A stretch of DNA of 64,000 bases. Origin: Anthostomella pinea (Eukaryota; Ascomycota; Sordariomycetes; Xylariales; Xylariaceae). The notes beneath the pieces were generated by a model that made no database searches, was not told the origin of the DNA, and saw nothing but the letters and a program-made list of their open reading frames with translations. The position numbers and the translations under genes are program-made. The stretch lies in assembly GCA_963556695.1 (NCBI GenBank), contig CAUWAG010000019.1, forward strand, positions 1,488,001-1,552,000. The letters are read 5' to 3'. Positions 19,526 through 33,546 of the stretch are shown here, piece by piece (the first letter of the stretch is position 1; each line of letters begins with the position of its first letter).

Positions 19526-22500
19526 GGCGAATTGACGCAGACGAACCGAGAGCGGCACATCTGAGTCCATTGGCTATAGCTCTTATGTACGTCTCGGGAA
19601 TTGGATGCACCCTCATCGTTTGACAGGCCAAAGGTCGTTCAGCTCGGGACCAAATAGTCTGGTGAAGTATGGGAACAGAGGTTCTTTACCATACCAGCAA
19701 GTCTCGAGAAGCGGGACGACGAGTTTGGATCTTCACAATGACAAGGAGGACACACACTTCCAAGCACCATGTGGAAGGGCAGCCATGGCATGCGGACATT
19801 GAATATCTCTCGTCTTCCGCTAAAGCCAGGTAAGGCCACCTGCAGTTATAGACGCCATCGAGCTCTCACTTCTTGCATGATGTACTTGTTGGCGGCTCAT
19901 CCGTCTACGCTGGGATCAAACGGGCGGACAAATCATACGAGCATTGCGAACCCAATGCATTGGTGCTCTTCTATCCATCCCTCACTCCTATGGTGACCGT
20001 ATATACTCCGCTCGTCGCATGTACCGTTTCTATCGCGTAGCCGCCACGGACAACAGACACTGGGTTTGGAAACACCTGCTCCCAGGCCGTGACACCCGTG
20101 TCTGCGTAGCTTCTCTACGTACTGACTCTCAGCTGGCAGAGCAAACCCATCATGATAGTACCCCGGTTGTTTCTGATAGTCTTCATTTGGACAAGTGTAA
20201 CTTGAACGTCCGATCAAGCTGTCCCTCAGGTTCCCGATGTTGCGGTTCTGTTGTCAACATCACCACTGGACTCTACTTTTCTGAGCTGCTAGGTACCTTG
20301 AGGGTCGTTCAACAGAGCAGAATCCTACCGCCGAATAATAAGATACAAGTCCGATGCACGATTGCAGACATGGGAGTATGATGTATGCTCAAGTCCGTCC
20401 TGCCACACAGCATGCCACCCCCATCGGATCACTGATGACAGTTTACGGTGCTTCACCGGCACCTTGAGGCATATTGAGTAGCTGAACTTGATTCTTTGAC
20501 GTGGTATTCTTGCTTCACAGGCACAAGCCCCGTATTCTCCCCTTGGGATGATGCTTTGGCGGAAGTTCACATCAAGTGAGGGAAATATCGGCCCATAACC
20601 TCAGAGCTCTCGATTGATTTTTCTTATTAAGCTCTTCGACCGCGAGAGAAGAGCTCATCTCAAATGATCCAAAATACAACAAAAGCAGAGCCCCAGTGCT
20701 GTACGCAAAGTCGAACAAAATGAAACGCCACAAATCATCTCAATCCACAAAAACCTTGGCCATGGCGTCCGCAGGCTCAGGCCCATGCGTCACACGATAG
20801 AACTGGATGTCAGTGATGGGATCCCAATGGACTCTAGTTATAGGCAGTAGGTGTATCTACCCTGTACTGCCCAAGCATCACGGGCTTGGACGACCATCGC
20901 AGTATACAAGGATTTATCGATGAGTCGGGTTTATGAGATCCAGCATGGTGTGAGCTTCCCGCGTCCGCAGTGAACTTTAGTATTCGTGGCAGATGAGCTG
21001 TACAAGGGGCGTATATCGATTATTGTCTCCTAGAGCCTCTGAGTAAAAAGCTTCTTTCGAGTGTCGGCAATCTTTTGAGGGATCGTACGTGATACGCTTA
21101 CCGATTACGAGGTGTTGAGCTGTTGATGTGTCAATCCACATACCGTCAACTGTGTGGAAAGTTTGACCAGGATATGAGGTGTTGTCCTCCCATCAAGCAC
21201 ATGGCTTATCAGAAGACCCTAGACCAGACAACGAAGTCATTCACTTAATATGCGTCAAGAAATCAGGACTGAAGATCCTCAGTCATCCGTTGTGCAGACC
21301 ACTCGCGAAGACTTTTCAGCCGATCTACGAACATGTGGTCCAAGTTTCGCGATGGATTCTAGTTCAGGGGCTACCCACAGTTACGTCTGGGTGAAAAAGT
21401 GCCGTCACTGCCGCCGCTATTTGACTTGAGGTCTGCTATATACCCGATTATGTTGGATAGACGTGATGTATATTGACCTCGCTGTCTTGACAGCTTACAA
21501 AACTACGAACAGCGAATACATTGCTACACATCCTCGCCCTTGATCTGAAGTTCCGGCTGAAGACATGCCGCTCTTGAACGGGCATATTTACCATTCTTAC
21601 TGCTCTACCAGTTCAAGAGACGCCGTCCGCCGAAAATGGACTTTTCCGTTGTTCTCGACCATGCAAAGACCTAGTTGATGATGTCACATATAAGTGGTGT
21701 TAGATTCGAATCCTAATAGCGCTAATGTGGCTTCACCTTCTGGTGCATCCGTCTTCTTCCTACGAGAGGCTGAAATGTTCTCGATGGTAAACACAGTGCC
21801 AAATGATCCATTCAACATCCTGCGGCGGCACACGAACTTGCAACCTGCCCTTCATCAAAGGCACGGATTGCTTGGAAACACAGAACTAAAATACAGTAAC
21901 CTGATGATACAGAGGCTCATGACACGACATTCAATCCAAGTGGGGTGGGTGTTGCTGATGAGCTGTTACGAGCAGAACAGATCTCCTTGTCCATCACATG
22001 TCGTTTTCGATGAAACGTTGCATGATGACGCAGCACATTCAATGCTAGTCCTCCCTCTTCATGAGCACAAATGATATTGCGTAGTGTTATTCGAAGCGAC
22101 ATGAAGATGATCACGTTAGAAGCCAAGGGATAGCAACCGAACGCATTAGAATCCTGTGTTGGCAGTTAGGTCTCGGCCGGTAGGCTTCGGCCGGTAAGGC
22201 CAAGGCCAATCGTGGTGTCAAGAACCATAATACCTAACCCTAAGCGTTGAGGAGTATCGTATCTGGGGACTAGGAACCCGAACCGAAGGCCGCGTGAGAT
22301 GATGCCGTCAGCCGGGTACGCGAACAAATGGCCTTTGGCAGAAGTACCAGAGGAAAAAGCACAAGAAGAGGGCCGCTTGACAAGGAACGACGCCTCAATG
22401 TGACAGCATTCGCCAATGGGATGTCCGCCAGAGCGGGTTGATCGGGGACAGGGTACAAGCATTGAGGAATCATCAGAGGCTTCCGAGCTGGCCATCCGTC

Positions 22501-25500
22501 AAATCTTGAGATGCTCTTCTGGACCGGTCATTGCTTCCGCCGGCTAGACATCCATCCACTTGGTGTTCCCAGAGAGAAAACGTTTCACGGGGAGGTGCGA
22601 CAAAGATCGAACGGAGCAGCGATAGACATGAGCTATGTTTCAACCTCTACAGAAACCTTGGGTCCGTCACCCAAGATCAAGCAATGCTTGACCCAGATCC
22701 AGCGATACCATGCAACGAGCTCAGGGGGGCGGACGGCTACCTGCATGAGCGGGATCTGCGCCATTGGAAATTTTTGCGAGCATCGAGCTCTCTGGTTCCC
22801 TTCACATCTCTCATTGGCCCATCCTTCTGGCCCCCAGAATTGTTCCTCATGAGCGGTCTGGCTGATGATATGATGGTGTGTCCGGCAATTATTGCTGATC
22901 TTTCGTCACGTTTCGTGCTGCTGAAGGGAAGAAGACGCGGACGGCGGGAGATGCTGTAATGACAGCGGCCGTTTAGCACAAACCCCAAACCCCACACCCC
23001 GTTCGCCTGCGGGAGACTGAGACATCAGGCGATCACGGGATTATTACACTCGGGTTCTTGGCTTTATTACGGCTTCATCCTCCGCCTCGAGGGTGCCGAG
23101 AGAAGAGGATGAGATGGGCTCGACTCCATGGTTTCCATCTCCCCGCAATCTCTTCCTACCTCTACCTATGCGCACAACGGATGTGGCTCCCGCATGATCT
23201 CGGTGTTTGTAAATGGCGCGGACAACGGACATCATGAGATCCTGACGCCACGGAGACCAGCATGCTCAGACAACCAGCACCGTTACTGGCTCTCTGGACC
23301 CGAGAACCTGGTAAGAAGCCCACCCACAATCAGTCACATATGTATGCACCCGTCCGGATCCTCAACCCCGGACGAAACGTCATTGCAGAAAGGCCTGGGA
23401 GGCTTTGGGGGTGGGATGCAGTCCTTCCCGTGGTTTGTAGTCTGTAGAGGGCAACTCCCAAGTATATGCTGTGCAGTTACTGGAAACACGTAGGTACACG
23501 ACCTCGTCGGAACCAGTTCGTACGATACCCGGGGGCGCTATGCCGGCTGAGTGCATCATCTCATGGCCAAGTACCTCGTCACCATGTTGCAGTCGCAGGC
23601 CAGGTTCCTTACGATCCACCGACCTGATATCTCTGGCGAGAGCAGGCTCCTTGGGTCCGGAACAGAGTCACGTCGAACTCTGGCAGCGTCGGTCCCAGCA
23701 TTGCACCGGTAGACCTCGCGACCATATCTGTCTCGCTTAAATATAGCTATCCATTATGCTTATTACTGCTGCTGCTGTTGGTGTAGCTACCTCCGGCTGT
23801 TCACGTTACAGTCCCTCCCGGTTTCACCAAGTCGTTCGACATCACTCTAGGATGCGAGTCTGAGGTCACACGACGATGGCACAACCCTACGCTTGTCGGT
23901 TGGGTTACACTGCAGCGCACGCACGTCGGTTTTACGGGCGTAAATCTGGCTAGGGTCGGAGCACACGCACTGCTGCAGGATCGAGAGGACAGACCGAGAT
24001 GAGGTACGCAGGACGGTTGGCTGCCTCTGCGCGCATGTCCCACGTACCGTACCGAGCCTTCGGTCATTGAGCGTCAACCGCGGGTATTGTCGAGTACACC
24101 AGAATGCCTGATGAGCGATTGCAAAACGATCGCAACGAGTAGTAACGAGTGTTAACCTTATGCCGCTAGAACGAAGTGACCTTCTTGGTTGGACAACTTC
24201 AGTGGGTATGTGTAAACTTTTACCTGACTTGGAAGTGGCACTCATGGCGGAACAAGTGATGGAGATGGAAGCTTAGGCTGTATGATCATGCTACGCTCAA
24301 TTGCGATGGGAAACTTCTGACGAGCTTCCACGGTCGAACCTTGTCGAACTCATCGATTGGTTGGCCTCGCATACCACGTTCGGAGATGCTGTGGAAAACG
24401 TGTAAGGACAAAGGCACTACCGCGTCTCGGCAGAGGTCCTGCAAGGGCTCGAGACAAGTTCCAGGAATGATCATCTCGAGACAGCATCCATCACAGATCC
24501 CCTGTCACCACCCTCGCCGGCCCAGAACGGAAATGGGTGCTGGACCAAACGTCCATCCTTCTGGGCAGATTAGCCAACGCTTTTGTGCCCTGCCATCGCA
24601 CAAGGAAGAAGCTCAGACGGATGACTGAGAACCTTGCCTTTCTCAGAGAGACTGCTTGCCAGGCAACACCACCCAAGGTTGTACAAGCACTGCTACCAAG
24701 GCGGCGGTCCTGGAGACCGGCGCGGCGCAGATGTCGCGGACCATGAAGACATGAACAACAACCCAACGTTGAAGACCGCCTCGTGGGGCTACCGATCCAA
24801 GACCAACGCCAATCAACTCATGGTGACCAGACCGCCGGTTGCCTCCTCGTGAGAGCCAATAGTAAGCGAGGTTCGCTCCCAGCTGTTATTTCGGCCGCTG
24901 TCGTGCCCGTCACACGGCATGTGGAGTGATGCTGCATGTTCCCAAGCGCCGGGATCGATGCCACCCTCAACAAGGGCGAGCGCGAGATCTGTGACGGGCA
25001 GGATATATTCGTGCATGATCTCAGCGCATGCAAGCGTGATGCTCGTCTGTCGTTACTCTTCTTGGCCAGGCCGGAGCTGGCCGCACAGATGCGGTGGTGC
25101 CTGGTGTAGACGCAGTTGTTTCCTGTCCACCGCCCGCAACCTGTCCAAGCTGCCAGGTGCAAGGTGAAAAGGTGGCGGGATGCAACGTTGATCAAGTCGG
25201 CTCACTTCAGCCTCCAGGGTCCAGGGGGCCGCGAACTGGACCTGTTGCTGATCTTCTCGACCTCAACCTACGTAGATACGCGCTCCGTCTTTCGGACTCT
25301 TTTCCCCTGTCGCCAGATCAGATCTGGAGTGTTGGGGCCATGTACGACGCCGAACTGGAGGGTTGCCATTCTTCGAGTGCCGAAGGGGCCCAGGGGTCTC
25401 CCGAGGGCTTCTTGACCCCCTGGTCAGCCAAATAACCTCTGGAACCCTGCCACAACCAGTACCTTGCACCTAGATCGATCCGACTCAATCTCTCTCGGCC

Positions 25501-28500
25501 TGAGCCGACTGGCCCTCCCGATGTGGCTGCATAAGTCCATCGCAAGCGTATGCAGGAGAGAATGCCAGTAAATGCCAGTAAATGACAGTATTTTCACATA
25601 AGTACGTTGTGACGAGTGTCCCTGCCACTCACGCGGTAGGCGTTCTTAGCGCTTGGTTCTGCCCCCAGGAGAAGGTCGATTGTTTACGCCTTGCCGGCGC
25701 TGGGTGAATTCACGGATGTTGGACTGGTCACGGTGGAATGAGGGCTGCATTTGGGAACAGTTGCCACGGAGGACTTGTTGCAATTAGCTGCTTGGAATGA
25801 AGCTGCGAATAAGATAACAGAGGGAGCCATCCTTAAACCAATCAATTCTGCCACTTTCTGCCCGTTGGACTAGTAGGTGTCATCCTATAGACCTGATGGG
25901 TGCCGCCGGGCAAGCGGTGTCTCGTCATATCTTGGCTGGATAGGAGATCTGATCCAGCATCCGTACAATGGAGGCTTATTACCCCCATGTCGTGGATCAT
26001 GGAGGTCGAAGGTACCGGTCCCAACAGCCCGGGATACAGTCTGCCAAGGGTTCATCGCGAATCTGCGACAGAGCTTCCCGTCAGCCTCGAGGGGTTTCAA
26101 CTCTGTCTGTCCCTGGCACCAGGGTGCTGGGAAACGCCCGTGACATGCAGGTATGATGTAGGTACGTAGATGCGGTGATTGAGCGCACAGTCGCTCGAAC
26201 GATCCCTCACCACTTGGACGAGTTGGCGAGATACGCGCAAGACACGGATCATCTGCGGCGTGCGCCATCTGGTCCTCGGCCCCAGAGTCTTGGTCTTGGG
26301 ATGGACCCGACTGAGCGTTTCCCGCCAGATTCGGATTCGCGTGTCACCAGAGCCTCTCGATCCCATCGCCGAGAAGCATATTGCGTATATACCCAAAACG
26401 CTCTGTTGGACAGCGTGTATGCAATGTGTGACGAGCATTATGGGAAGCGAGATCCTGTCAGGGCTCGTGTCGTATCGCCGTGGGATCTGGAAGCTCGACT
26501 TCCGAATCTGGGACCACCTCACTCGCTTTTACCGTTCGGCGCCTTGACATCATGCCCAGCAACTGGCAAGCCTTTCCTCAGCCGAATGCAGGGATCGCAT
26601 CATGTGACTGACAGGCATCATTGGCCTAGTGGACTGATTGTTCACCAGCGAACAGGTCTTTGATCATGAACGGGCTTCCCTGTACGGCCGTAGCCGATGT
26701 GGAAAAGCATGTGTAACGATCAGTCGCCAAAGGACCAGTACTCATACAAGTTACTTTCTGTTACTGGTACGAGTGTAGAGGAAGACCTCACTGACGCGTT
26801 ATGTAACGCGGTTGAGCAGGTTCGGAGCTCTTGGTAGGCTTGAATAACACTGGGAGAACAAGGCCAGCCTATTACTACTGTCCTACACAGACATGTACCT
26901 AATGGTAAGTATTTTCGCGGTGTCAGTGCTGGTTGTATGTCGATTACTTACTCAGTGAGCTGCTCAGGGACTCTCCCATCCTGGTCCAGCCGATGGTGGA
27001 GCTTTTCATGCTCTGCTCGGGGTGCAGCAGTGTGTTCTGGGTAAAGTGCTGGCTGCAAGCCGGCAGGCTTAGGAGGCAATGTAGACCGTAAGTATAATAT
27101 GTATGTGCCAGCATATTGCGACAAGGTCTCCCCCGCCGCCAAGGGCGATCGCGGTACAAAATCTTTGTCTGGCTGGGAGGTACCGAATCCTTCCAACCAC
27201 GGCCCGGTCGCGTCGCCGTCTTGTGCATACTCTCATACATCTGTGCCTGCTGTCTGGCCAATGATCTCTGTGGCGGATCATTCACTAGCGACGGTGCAGG
27301 TATAGCTGCGTACACACTCCGGATATGACGAATTGACTTCTCCCAGATCCGAGTTGAAGTTTGAACACCTCTTCTCTATCGAGACTACAGCTTCAGATGT
27401 GAAGTACAGCCTGCGCTTGATGCTGGAGCTGGAGCTTTGGAGCCAGGAGTACCTAGACCCAGCCGATGGATCATGGCCATGATATCATTGTCTTCACCGT
27501 GATATGTCGAGGACTGTACTGCTGCTCACCGCCTGCACTATGCCTTTTGATCGACTTATACTCCCGCCACCGACTACTGCGTGACACCAAGGCAATCAAA
27601 GACTGACACCAACTCATGGATGAGCCTGCTAATGGTCAAGCGACGAACTTCGGGGCTTGGGAACTATTCAAATTGTCAATCAACAGAGGAAGAGCGTCGA
27701 CGCCATCTTGTAAGACTAGCACCAGCATGTGTATGATCCGCAATGGGCTGGTCTTTTCTTTATCTATTTATTACCTGCCCTGGGCCCAGTGGCTCCTCGG
27801 TTTCGTCCCATACATGCGGACGCAGATCCGGAGCAAATCACTCCCTTCACCTCACAGTAGACCAGACGTCGGACCGATGCTAAGAACGACATTCACCAAA
27901 GCTGCAAGCCCTTGAAGCCCTTGAATGGCTCAATCCTTGAACCACTGAGAGGAACGCGCCGACCCCGGCTTATAACACAACTACATACCTTACGTCCTGT
28001 ATACGACATACCAAGCCGACCAGCTCCGGGGCTAGGAGGGAGAGCATCACTACTAGGTGATCATTCCAGCCAGCTCCAGCAAAAGCGCCATCTGTGAGTA
28101 AAGAATCTTCCCCTATTGTCCAGCGCCAGCCGCCCCCAGTCATAATATCTCCTGACTGTTCACGATCGGGCATTCCAGCCAGCGGGGGGGCTTCCGCCTC
28201 GACGCCGCGCCCATTCATCGTGCTTGATCATGTCAACAAGGCTCGAGAGCAGGCCTGCCTTAGTCGGGGGAGCTCGACGTTATCCGCTACCCGTTCCCCG
28301 TTCCCCGTTGCCTGTTCCTCACATCACCAAACGTCGAGCTACCCCCGTCGGGTTACACAGCGCGGCTGATGCCGTTGCTGTTATGCCTCCCAATGTCATT
28401 CTCATGTGGGATCTACCAATCTGAGATGATCAAATCTCGCCGAGTGGCACACGCAGGATGCTAGTGCAACTGACGTACGGAGTACCAAGCTGGCCCCATG

Positions 28501-29231
28501 AGTACACAGATCCCAAGCCCAAGACTGCATGCTATGGGTGCATGCATACGTGCCCACATGTCTACGGTACATGCCTCTAGGTCACCCAGGAGCAGACCAC
28601 GGCTAGCCTGCCGGGTCATCCTACCCACCCAAAAGCAACCGGGGGTGTACTTTGCGCCGGCGAGATGGCTGCCGCCTCCCCTTTTCCTAGGACCGCCCCC
28701 TACCCGCATCTCACCCTGGCCGCGTAAATCACCTATTAGATGCTCGAACTAGGTCAGCAGAGCTGGCCAATGGCTACCCCAGTCTCCGACCCTATTACGG
28801 CAATGGCTATCTGCTAGCAACGTACACACCACGCCATATCCCACATTCCATGCCCTCCCGGCCGGATCTCCCCCAGATCGATCTCACAGGAGCACTCCAC
28901 TGGATGGTCTTTTCCATCGTTGCCGTCACCGGGCGGCCATACTGTGCAATGCGCTGCCAAGGATCGTATTGCATCGTACATGAGACGATTTTGTGCTTTC
29001 AGGCCAATCATGTTTTGCAAAACGCTGACTTTGAGTACATCAACAGTCAGCCAGCCATAGTTGCCGCACCAGGCTACACTTGCCCATCTACTTGGACAGA
29101 AGTAACTGCTATGTGTACGGTACCCGACCTCTTGCTCCGCTACGTACCTCCTCGCCAGACGCACGTCCAACGTTCAGTCCAACATTCGCGTCTTGATCCC
29201 ATCCGGCTAGTCTCCTCAGCCTGCACTCGCT
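19526..29231. other. Long stretch with no recognised gene upstream of medA
   Basis: Almost 10 kb of normal-composition DNA shows only short, mutually overlapping ORFs (up to about 160 codons) on both strands, none with family features, conserved spacing or splice-linked continuation. It has no strong AT bias, so it is not an RIP relic like the block at 4.5-8.2 kb. No tRNA or rRNA gene was found. Large regulatory deserts upstream of developmental regulators are known in fungi. This may be the extended promoter of medA, or may hold non-coding transcripts or genes too diverged to recognise by eye. Confidence 0.6.
25561..25590. repeat. Short 10-bp tandem repeat, three units
   Basis: The unit AATGCCAGTA occurs twice in tandem, followed by AATGACAGTA with one change. 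It lies in the gene-poor stretch; no function is suggested. Confidence 0.7.
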
Positions 29232-31104
29232 GTCTATATACCACGTTGTACCAGTAGCCAGTCTGCTACTCTTTCGCTTGGAAGCAAATACGCCCTTGTC
29301 CAGAGATACCTACTGTAAGTCCGACTATCCTTGCCCTGTCATTCCCACCGGCCGTTGCCCTTTTCGTATTGGGCCCTACGCCTCCTCTAGCTTTTTCAAC
29401 TCGTCCCACCGGATACTCGTCGTTGCTTATGCGGACTCTATCCCTTTCGCCCGCCACACCCCATCGAATGTGGTGATCACCTATCAACACTCTGCATAGC
29501 TCCTGATTTTGAGGCACAAGTGTTCTTTCTCTGATCATGGACCCTTGCATGATTTGCAGCTCGTTCGAGACATTAGAATCTCGCATTTCAACGGCCGCTA
29601 TCCCTGCCTGTCGCTGTCGTTTGCCCAACTCTTCCCATCATGCGCCCGGCATCGTAGCTGCATACTCAAGCAACTGGCCGATCTGGAGCTGCACACTGAG
29701 TTCAGGGGAAAAAGTAACCTGGGGGCCCCCTCGAAGCGCGGGCAGGAAAAGTCTGCCGCATCAACATACTTCTCAGTCCTGGGCGGATCGTATGAGAGGC
29801 TTGCGTTCAACGACAGAGAAGAAAAAGGTACATCGATAGTCGATAGATACTTGTGTCGTGCACGGTCTTGACCCGGCCACCACGGGAATCTTTGACTACA
29901 GCCCCATTACTACAAGACTCACTCACCACTCCTCTATCCTACCCGAGCAATGTGTCTCGTTCTTGCTCTTTTGCCTCTTTATCACTCCATGCTTCCCCTT
30001 CCAACAGTTTCTTTCAAAACCTGTCCCAGTTTCAGAATCAACGTCTCACTCACATCTGAGGCCAGCCCTGAATCGCCACCGTTTGCTGACAGCTCTTCCG
30101 ACGCCCACAGTCCTTTGGCTCGTTTACCCGTTCCGTTGTTGGTAGCCGGCGTGTTTCTGGTTCACTTACGACACGAACCACGCAGACCACGCGAACTTGT
30201 CGGATAGCTGCCTCCATCTGATTGCAGCTCTCCCAACTCACCTTCATGCGAACAGGTTCGGGCTGCCTGCATACGAACGAACTGCAGCTCCACTGTCAAT
30301 CGAAGCCACTGCTTGGTGTAAGTGCGGAACACATCTTTATCACCAGCTCTGGCGTGTCATATCTCACTTTGCACCATCCAATTGTTCAGGCCTAGTATAG
30401 TCAAGGCTTCCCTCCTAGTGCTGTCAGCTCTACGCCTCCTGCTGTCATAGAACAACTAAAACGGGAACACTGCTTCACAGAGCTGACCGACTTGCAGGCA
30501 TTCGAAAACCATTATCCTCCACGTCTTCTTTAGAGCGGGGAAGAAGTTTAGGAAGCTTCACGTTTCCGAGACCGACTCAGAATCAGTTTGCAGCCTAGGA
30601 AGCCCGCCCAATGAGTGGCACTGAACTGGTGACTTATCCCTGCGAACTTGGCTGTCAAAGGCTTCAGACCTGCTGGAAAGGAAGAAGGCTCCTCCTATTA
30701 ATCCTCCGGATCAGCCGTAGCAGCCTGCGGTGTCTGATCAACCCCATCGGAATCAACCATATCCAGTTTTCCAACCCTCCTTGACAACGCCCATCGACAG
30801 TTCGTCAGTTTGTTTCACCTGTCTAGCCAGCCAAAGCGGAAAGGAAAAAGGATAAGCTGTTCGATCGTTGGATAGACTCGATTGCATTTAAGACAGTCAG
30901 AGCGCGAAAAGGTAAGCCTACCCCGTCCATAGCCAGGAACGCAATTCTCCCGCAGAAGATCCCAGCCTAGAGGCTCTCTAACACACAACGCGCACACACA
31001 GGGTTCATACTTTTCTGCAACACCTCTCCCGAAAGAGGTGTTCGTTCGTTCCACTTGGAACAGACCCTTCCACCATCTCGGAATTCATCGAAACAGACAG
31101 CTTG
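29232..31104 (+). promoter_or_regulatory. Candidate core promoter and long 5' leader of medA
   Basis: A TATA-like TCTATATA lies at 29232-29239, followed by pyrimidine-rich stretches (about 29266-29280 and 29920-30060), which often mark fungal transcript starts. From there to the medA ATG at 31105 no coding exon is apparent, but several short ATG-initiated ORFs occur. If transcription begins in either pyrimidine-rich region, the leader would be roughly 1-1.8 kb with multiple upstream ORFs. This is inference from motifs only. Confidence 0.35.
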
Positions 31105-33546
31105 ATGTCGGCTGTCAAGTTTGAGTACCCGACTTATAAGCTGTTCGAGGTGAGTCAAATTGAGTAGCTGGGGCCCATCGCCGCCTCTCGTGGGGTTTCG
31201 GGAAGCCTGCTGACGAGGAATGACAGCCTCATTACCATCCTCAGAGGCCAATCATAGTCGACGCCGACGCGCTCGAGTCACCGGAGACGGTGACGCTCCG
31301 ATACGAGGAAGAGGCTGCGGCGAGAGCGAACGGTGGAGACCTTCGTGGGGATTCCCCGCCTGGTCTCCTGTCTATGTCGGCATACCCAAAGCCGCAACCG
31401 CCCCAGATGCATGGTGAGTGTTTCTTCCCTGTTAATATGCTTCTCAATGCCGCAATCATGGAATCGGAAGTGGGAGCAGATTGGGTGGTGTTGGTCGCCG
31501 CTTGGTGTAATTCTAACTGACTATCCCACGATCTCCAGCATTTGAATCATCGAGGTCGTATCCAGATTCTCAGTATCAATATTCAGCACAGCAGTTTGCT
31601 GCGCAACAGTCTGAAAATGCGGCTGCACAGCTTAACCAGATGGCCTTCGCTGCCAACAACTCGGCGAGCCAGTATATGACATCGGTGGTGCCGACATTGC
31701 TCTCGTATCAACCAACGAGCGGCGTGTTTGGTACCAAGATCCTGATCAAGATCTCAGCGCCGTACGATTTGATTGCCGTCACGAGCCATTTCTTCCTGGC
31801 CTTCGGAGCCCACAAAGGCCCGGCACACGCCATTCGGGACGCCGGTGATGCCAGCGGGCTCGGCTACGTGGTCAGCGGAGACGCACCACAGCTCGAGGAC
31901 ACGAGGAATCCGAGCGGCAGCGTGCCCTTATCACTGCTAATTGAGAGCTCCGACGGGCAGACACTGGCAACCATCGACGTCGGCACGTTCACATATCACG
32001 ACCCTCAAGTTGGGGCGGCGGAGGGTCCGCATGAGGGTGTCACGCGCAAGGAGTCGAAATCACCTGAGCAAAGACCGAGCCCACCCAAACCGGAGCCCGA
32101 CCAACTCACCGACGCTGCTACAAATAGCTATGGCTACGCTCTGGCGTCCCATCAGACTGTCGCTTCAAGTTATGATGCAGGTTATAACAGCAACAACAGC
32201 ATGATCGGCCCCTACCACCGCTCGTCGTACGCGGCCGATTACCCGCGACCACCACTACTCAAAGCGCCGACATGGAGTCCCTACGGGTCGTCCATGACGC
32301 CTCGCAGTCCCACTGCCATCCACCACGCAACGATAACGCGCCCGAGCATCACGACTCTGCCAATGCCGACGTCGAGCGCACCGCAGCTGATCCGGACCAG
32401 CACGATACAAACGTCCGGATCCTCCAGTGCCGCGCAGATGAACCCGTATGCCATGTACTCGGCCAAGGCGAACCTCAAGATCAACGGCGACCTGGAGACG
32501 ATGGCAAGCAACTGGACACAGGAGGAGTGGGAGAACCGCAGGCGCATAGTCATGTTCAATAAGAAGCAGCAGGGCTCAACGCTGTCGACAAGCTTTAAGC
32601 CCGTCACCGTCAGTGAGAGGCCACCGAACAGCATCTGCATCAGCTGCATATACTGGGCGGAGAAGAACGAGTGTTATGTGACCAGCGTCGACACCATCTC
32701 GCTACTAGAGCAGCTCGTGGCGTCTCCGGCGAGATTCACGGTGGAAGAGAAGAACCGGATAAGGCGCAATCTGGAAGGGTTCCGGCCCCTGACAGTCAGC
32801 AAGGCCAAGGCGGACAGCGAAGAGTTCTTCAAGATCATCATGGCCTTTCCGAATCCGAAGCCGCGCAATATCGAGAAGGACGTCAAGGTGTTTCCTTGGA
32901 AAGTACTGGCTACGGCGCTCAAGAAGATCATATCGAAATACGTGAGTAAAGTCTCCATCCTGTCCGTCTTTTCTTTCTCTTTTTCGTGCCTCTTGATCAA
33001 GTGATTTTCCAACCTTGCAGCCATGTCTTAGCTAGCAAGTAGTATGAAAACGTGGTGCAACGAGACTGACAGACAATACCCTAGTCCGCATCGCCTTCTT
33101 CGCAGCTCCCTTCCGGGGGACCGACCATGCTCACGCCCGTCAGCAGCACGAGCCCAGGCCTCTACGCAATGCCTCATACCCCAACAGTATCCGACGGCGG
33201 GTATTCCCACCACGACTCACACACGATGGCGTCGCCGCGCTCGCTCTCGGGCGCTCCCCCCAGCTGGGCAGCCTACGCCGGACGCACCCTCTCCCCGAGT
33301 CTCAAGACCCATTCACCGCAGGCAGGGATCAGAATACCTAGCATACCTTCCTACGGGCAGGCAGACGCGAGGCAGCACTCGACACATCACTACGGCATGG
33401 CGCCGCATAGCCAGCGGTGGGACTCGGCAGTCGCGAATGGATACGGCGATGCGTCTGCGTCGCCTGCGTACACGAGCCACCACCATCAACACCAGAGTCA
33501 TGTGTACGGCACTGGCGCGTATGGCGACGCTGGTCACCGGGATTAG
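31105..33546 (+). CDS. medA: Medusa (MedA/Acr1/Ren1) developmental regulator
   Basis: The predicted CDS joins 31105-31149, 31245-31413, 31539-32941 and 33085-33546 (691-692 aa), with clean GT..AG introns and conserved phases. The first exon encodes only 15 residues (MSAVKFEYPTYKLFE). The N-terminal third is Gln/Ala-rich, then a folded block begins SVVPTLLSYQPTSGVFGTKI. The most conserved domain, residues about 379-540, contains the LKINGDLETMASNWT and WTQEEWENRRRIVMF blocks. The C-terminus ends in a Ser/His-rich tail with the HTPTVSDGGY and MASPRSLSGAPPSW motifs typical of MedA orthologues. MedA/Acr1/Ren1 are nuclear regulators of conidiophore development, surface adhesion and virulence-related traits in several moulds. 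The long gene-free upstream region fits complex developmental control. Confidence 0.9.

Noticed and set aside
21690..21725. B-box-like GATTCGAATCC
   Set aside because: No A-box upstream within tRNA distance and no acceptor-stem pairing.
26175..26663. 162-codon plus-strand open frame in the medA upstream desert
   Set aside because: It overlaps another frame of similar length on the same strand and one on the opposite strand; no family features, no splice-linked continuation.
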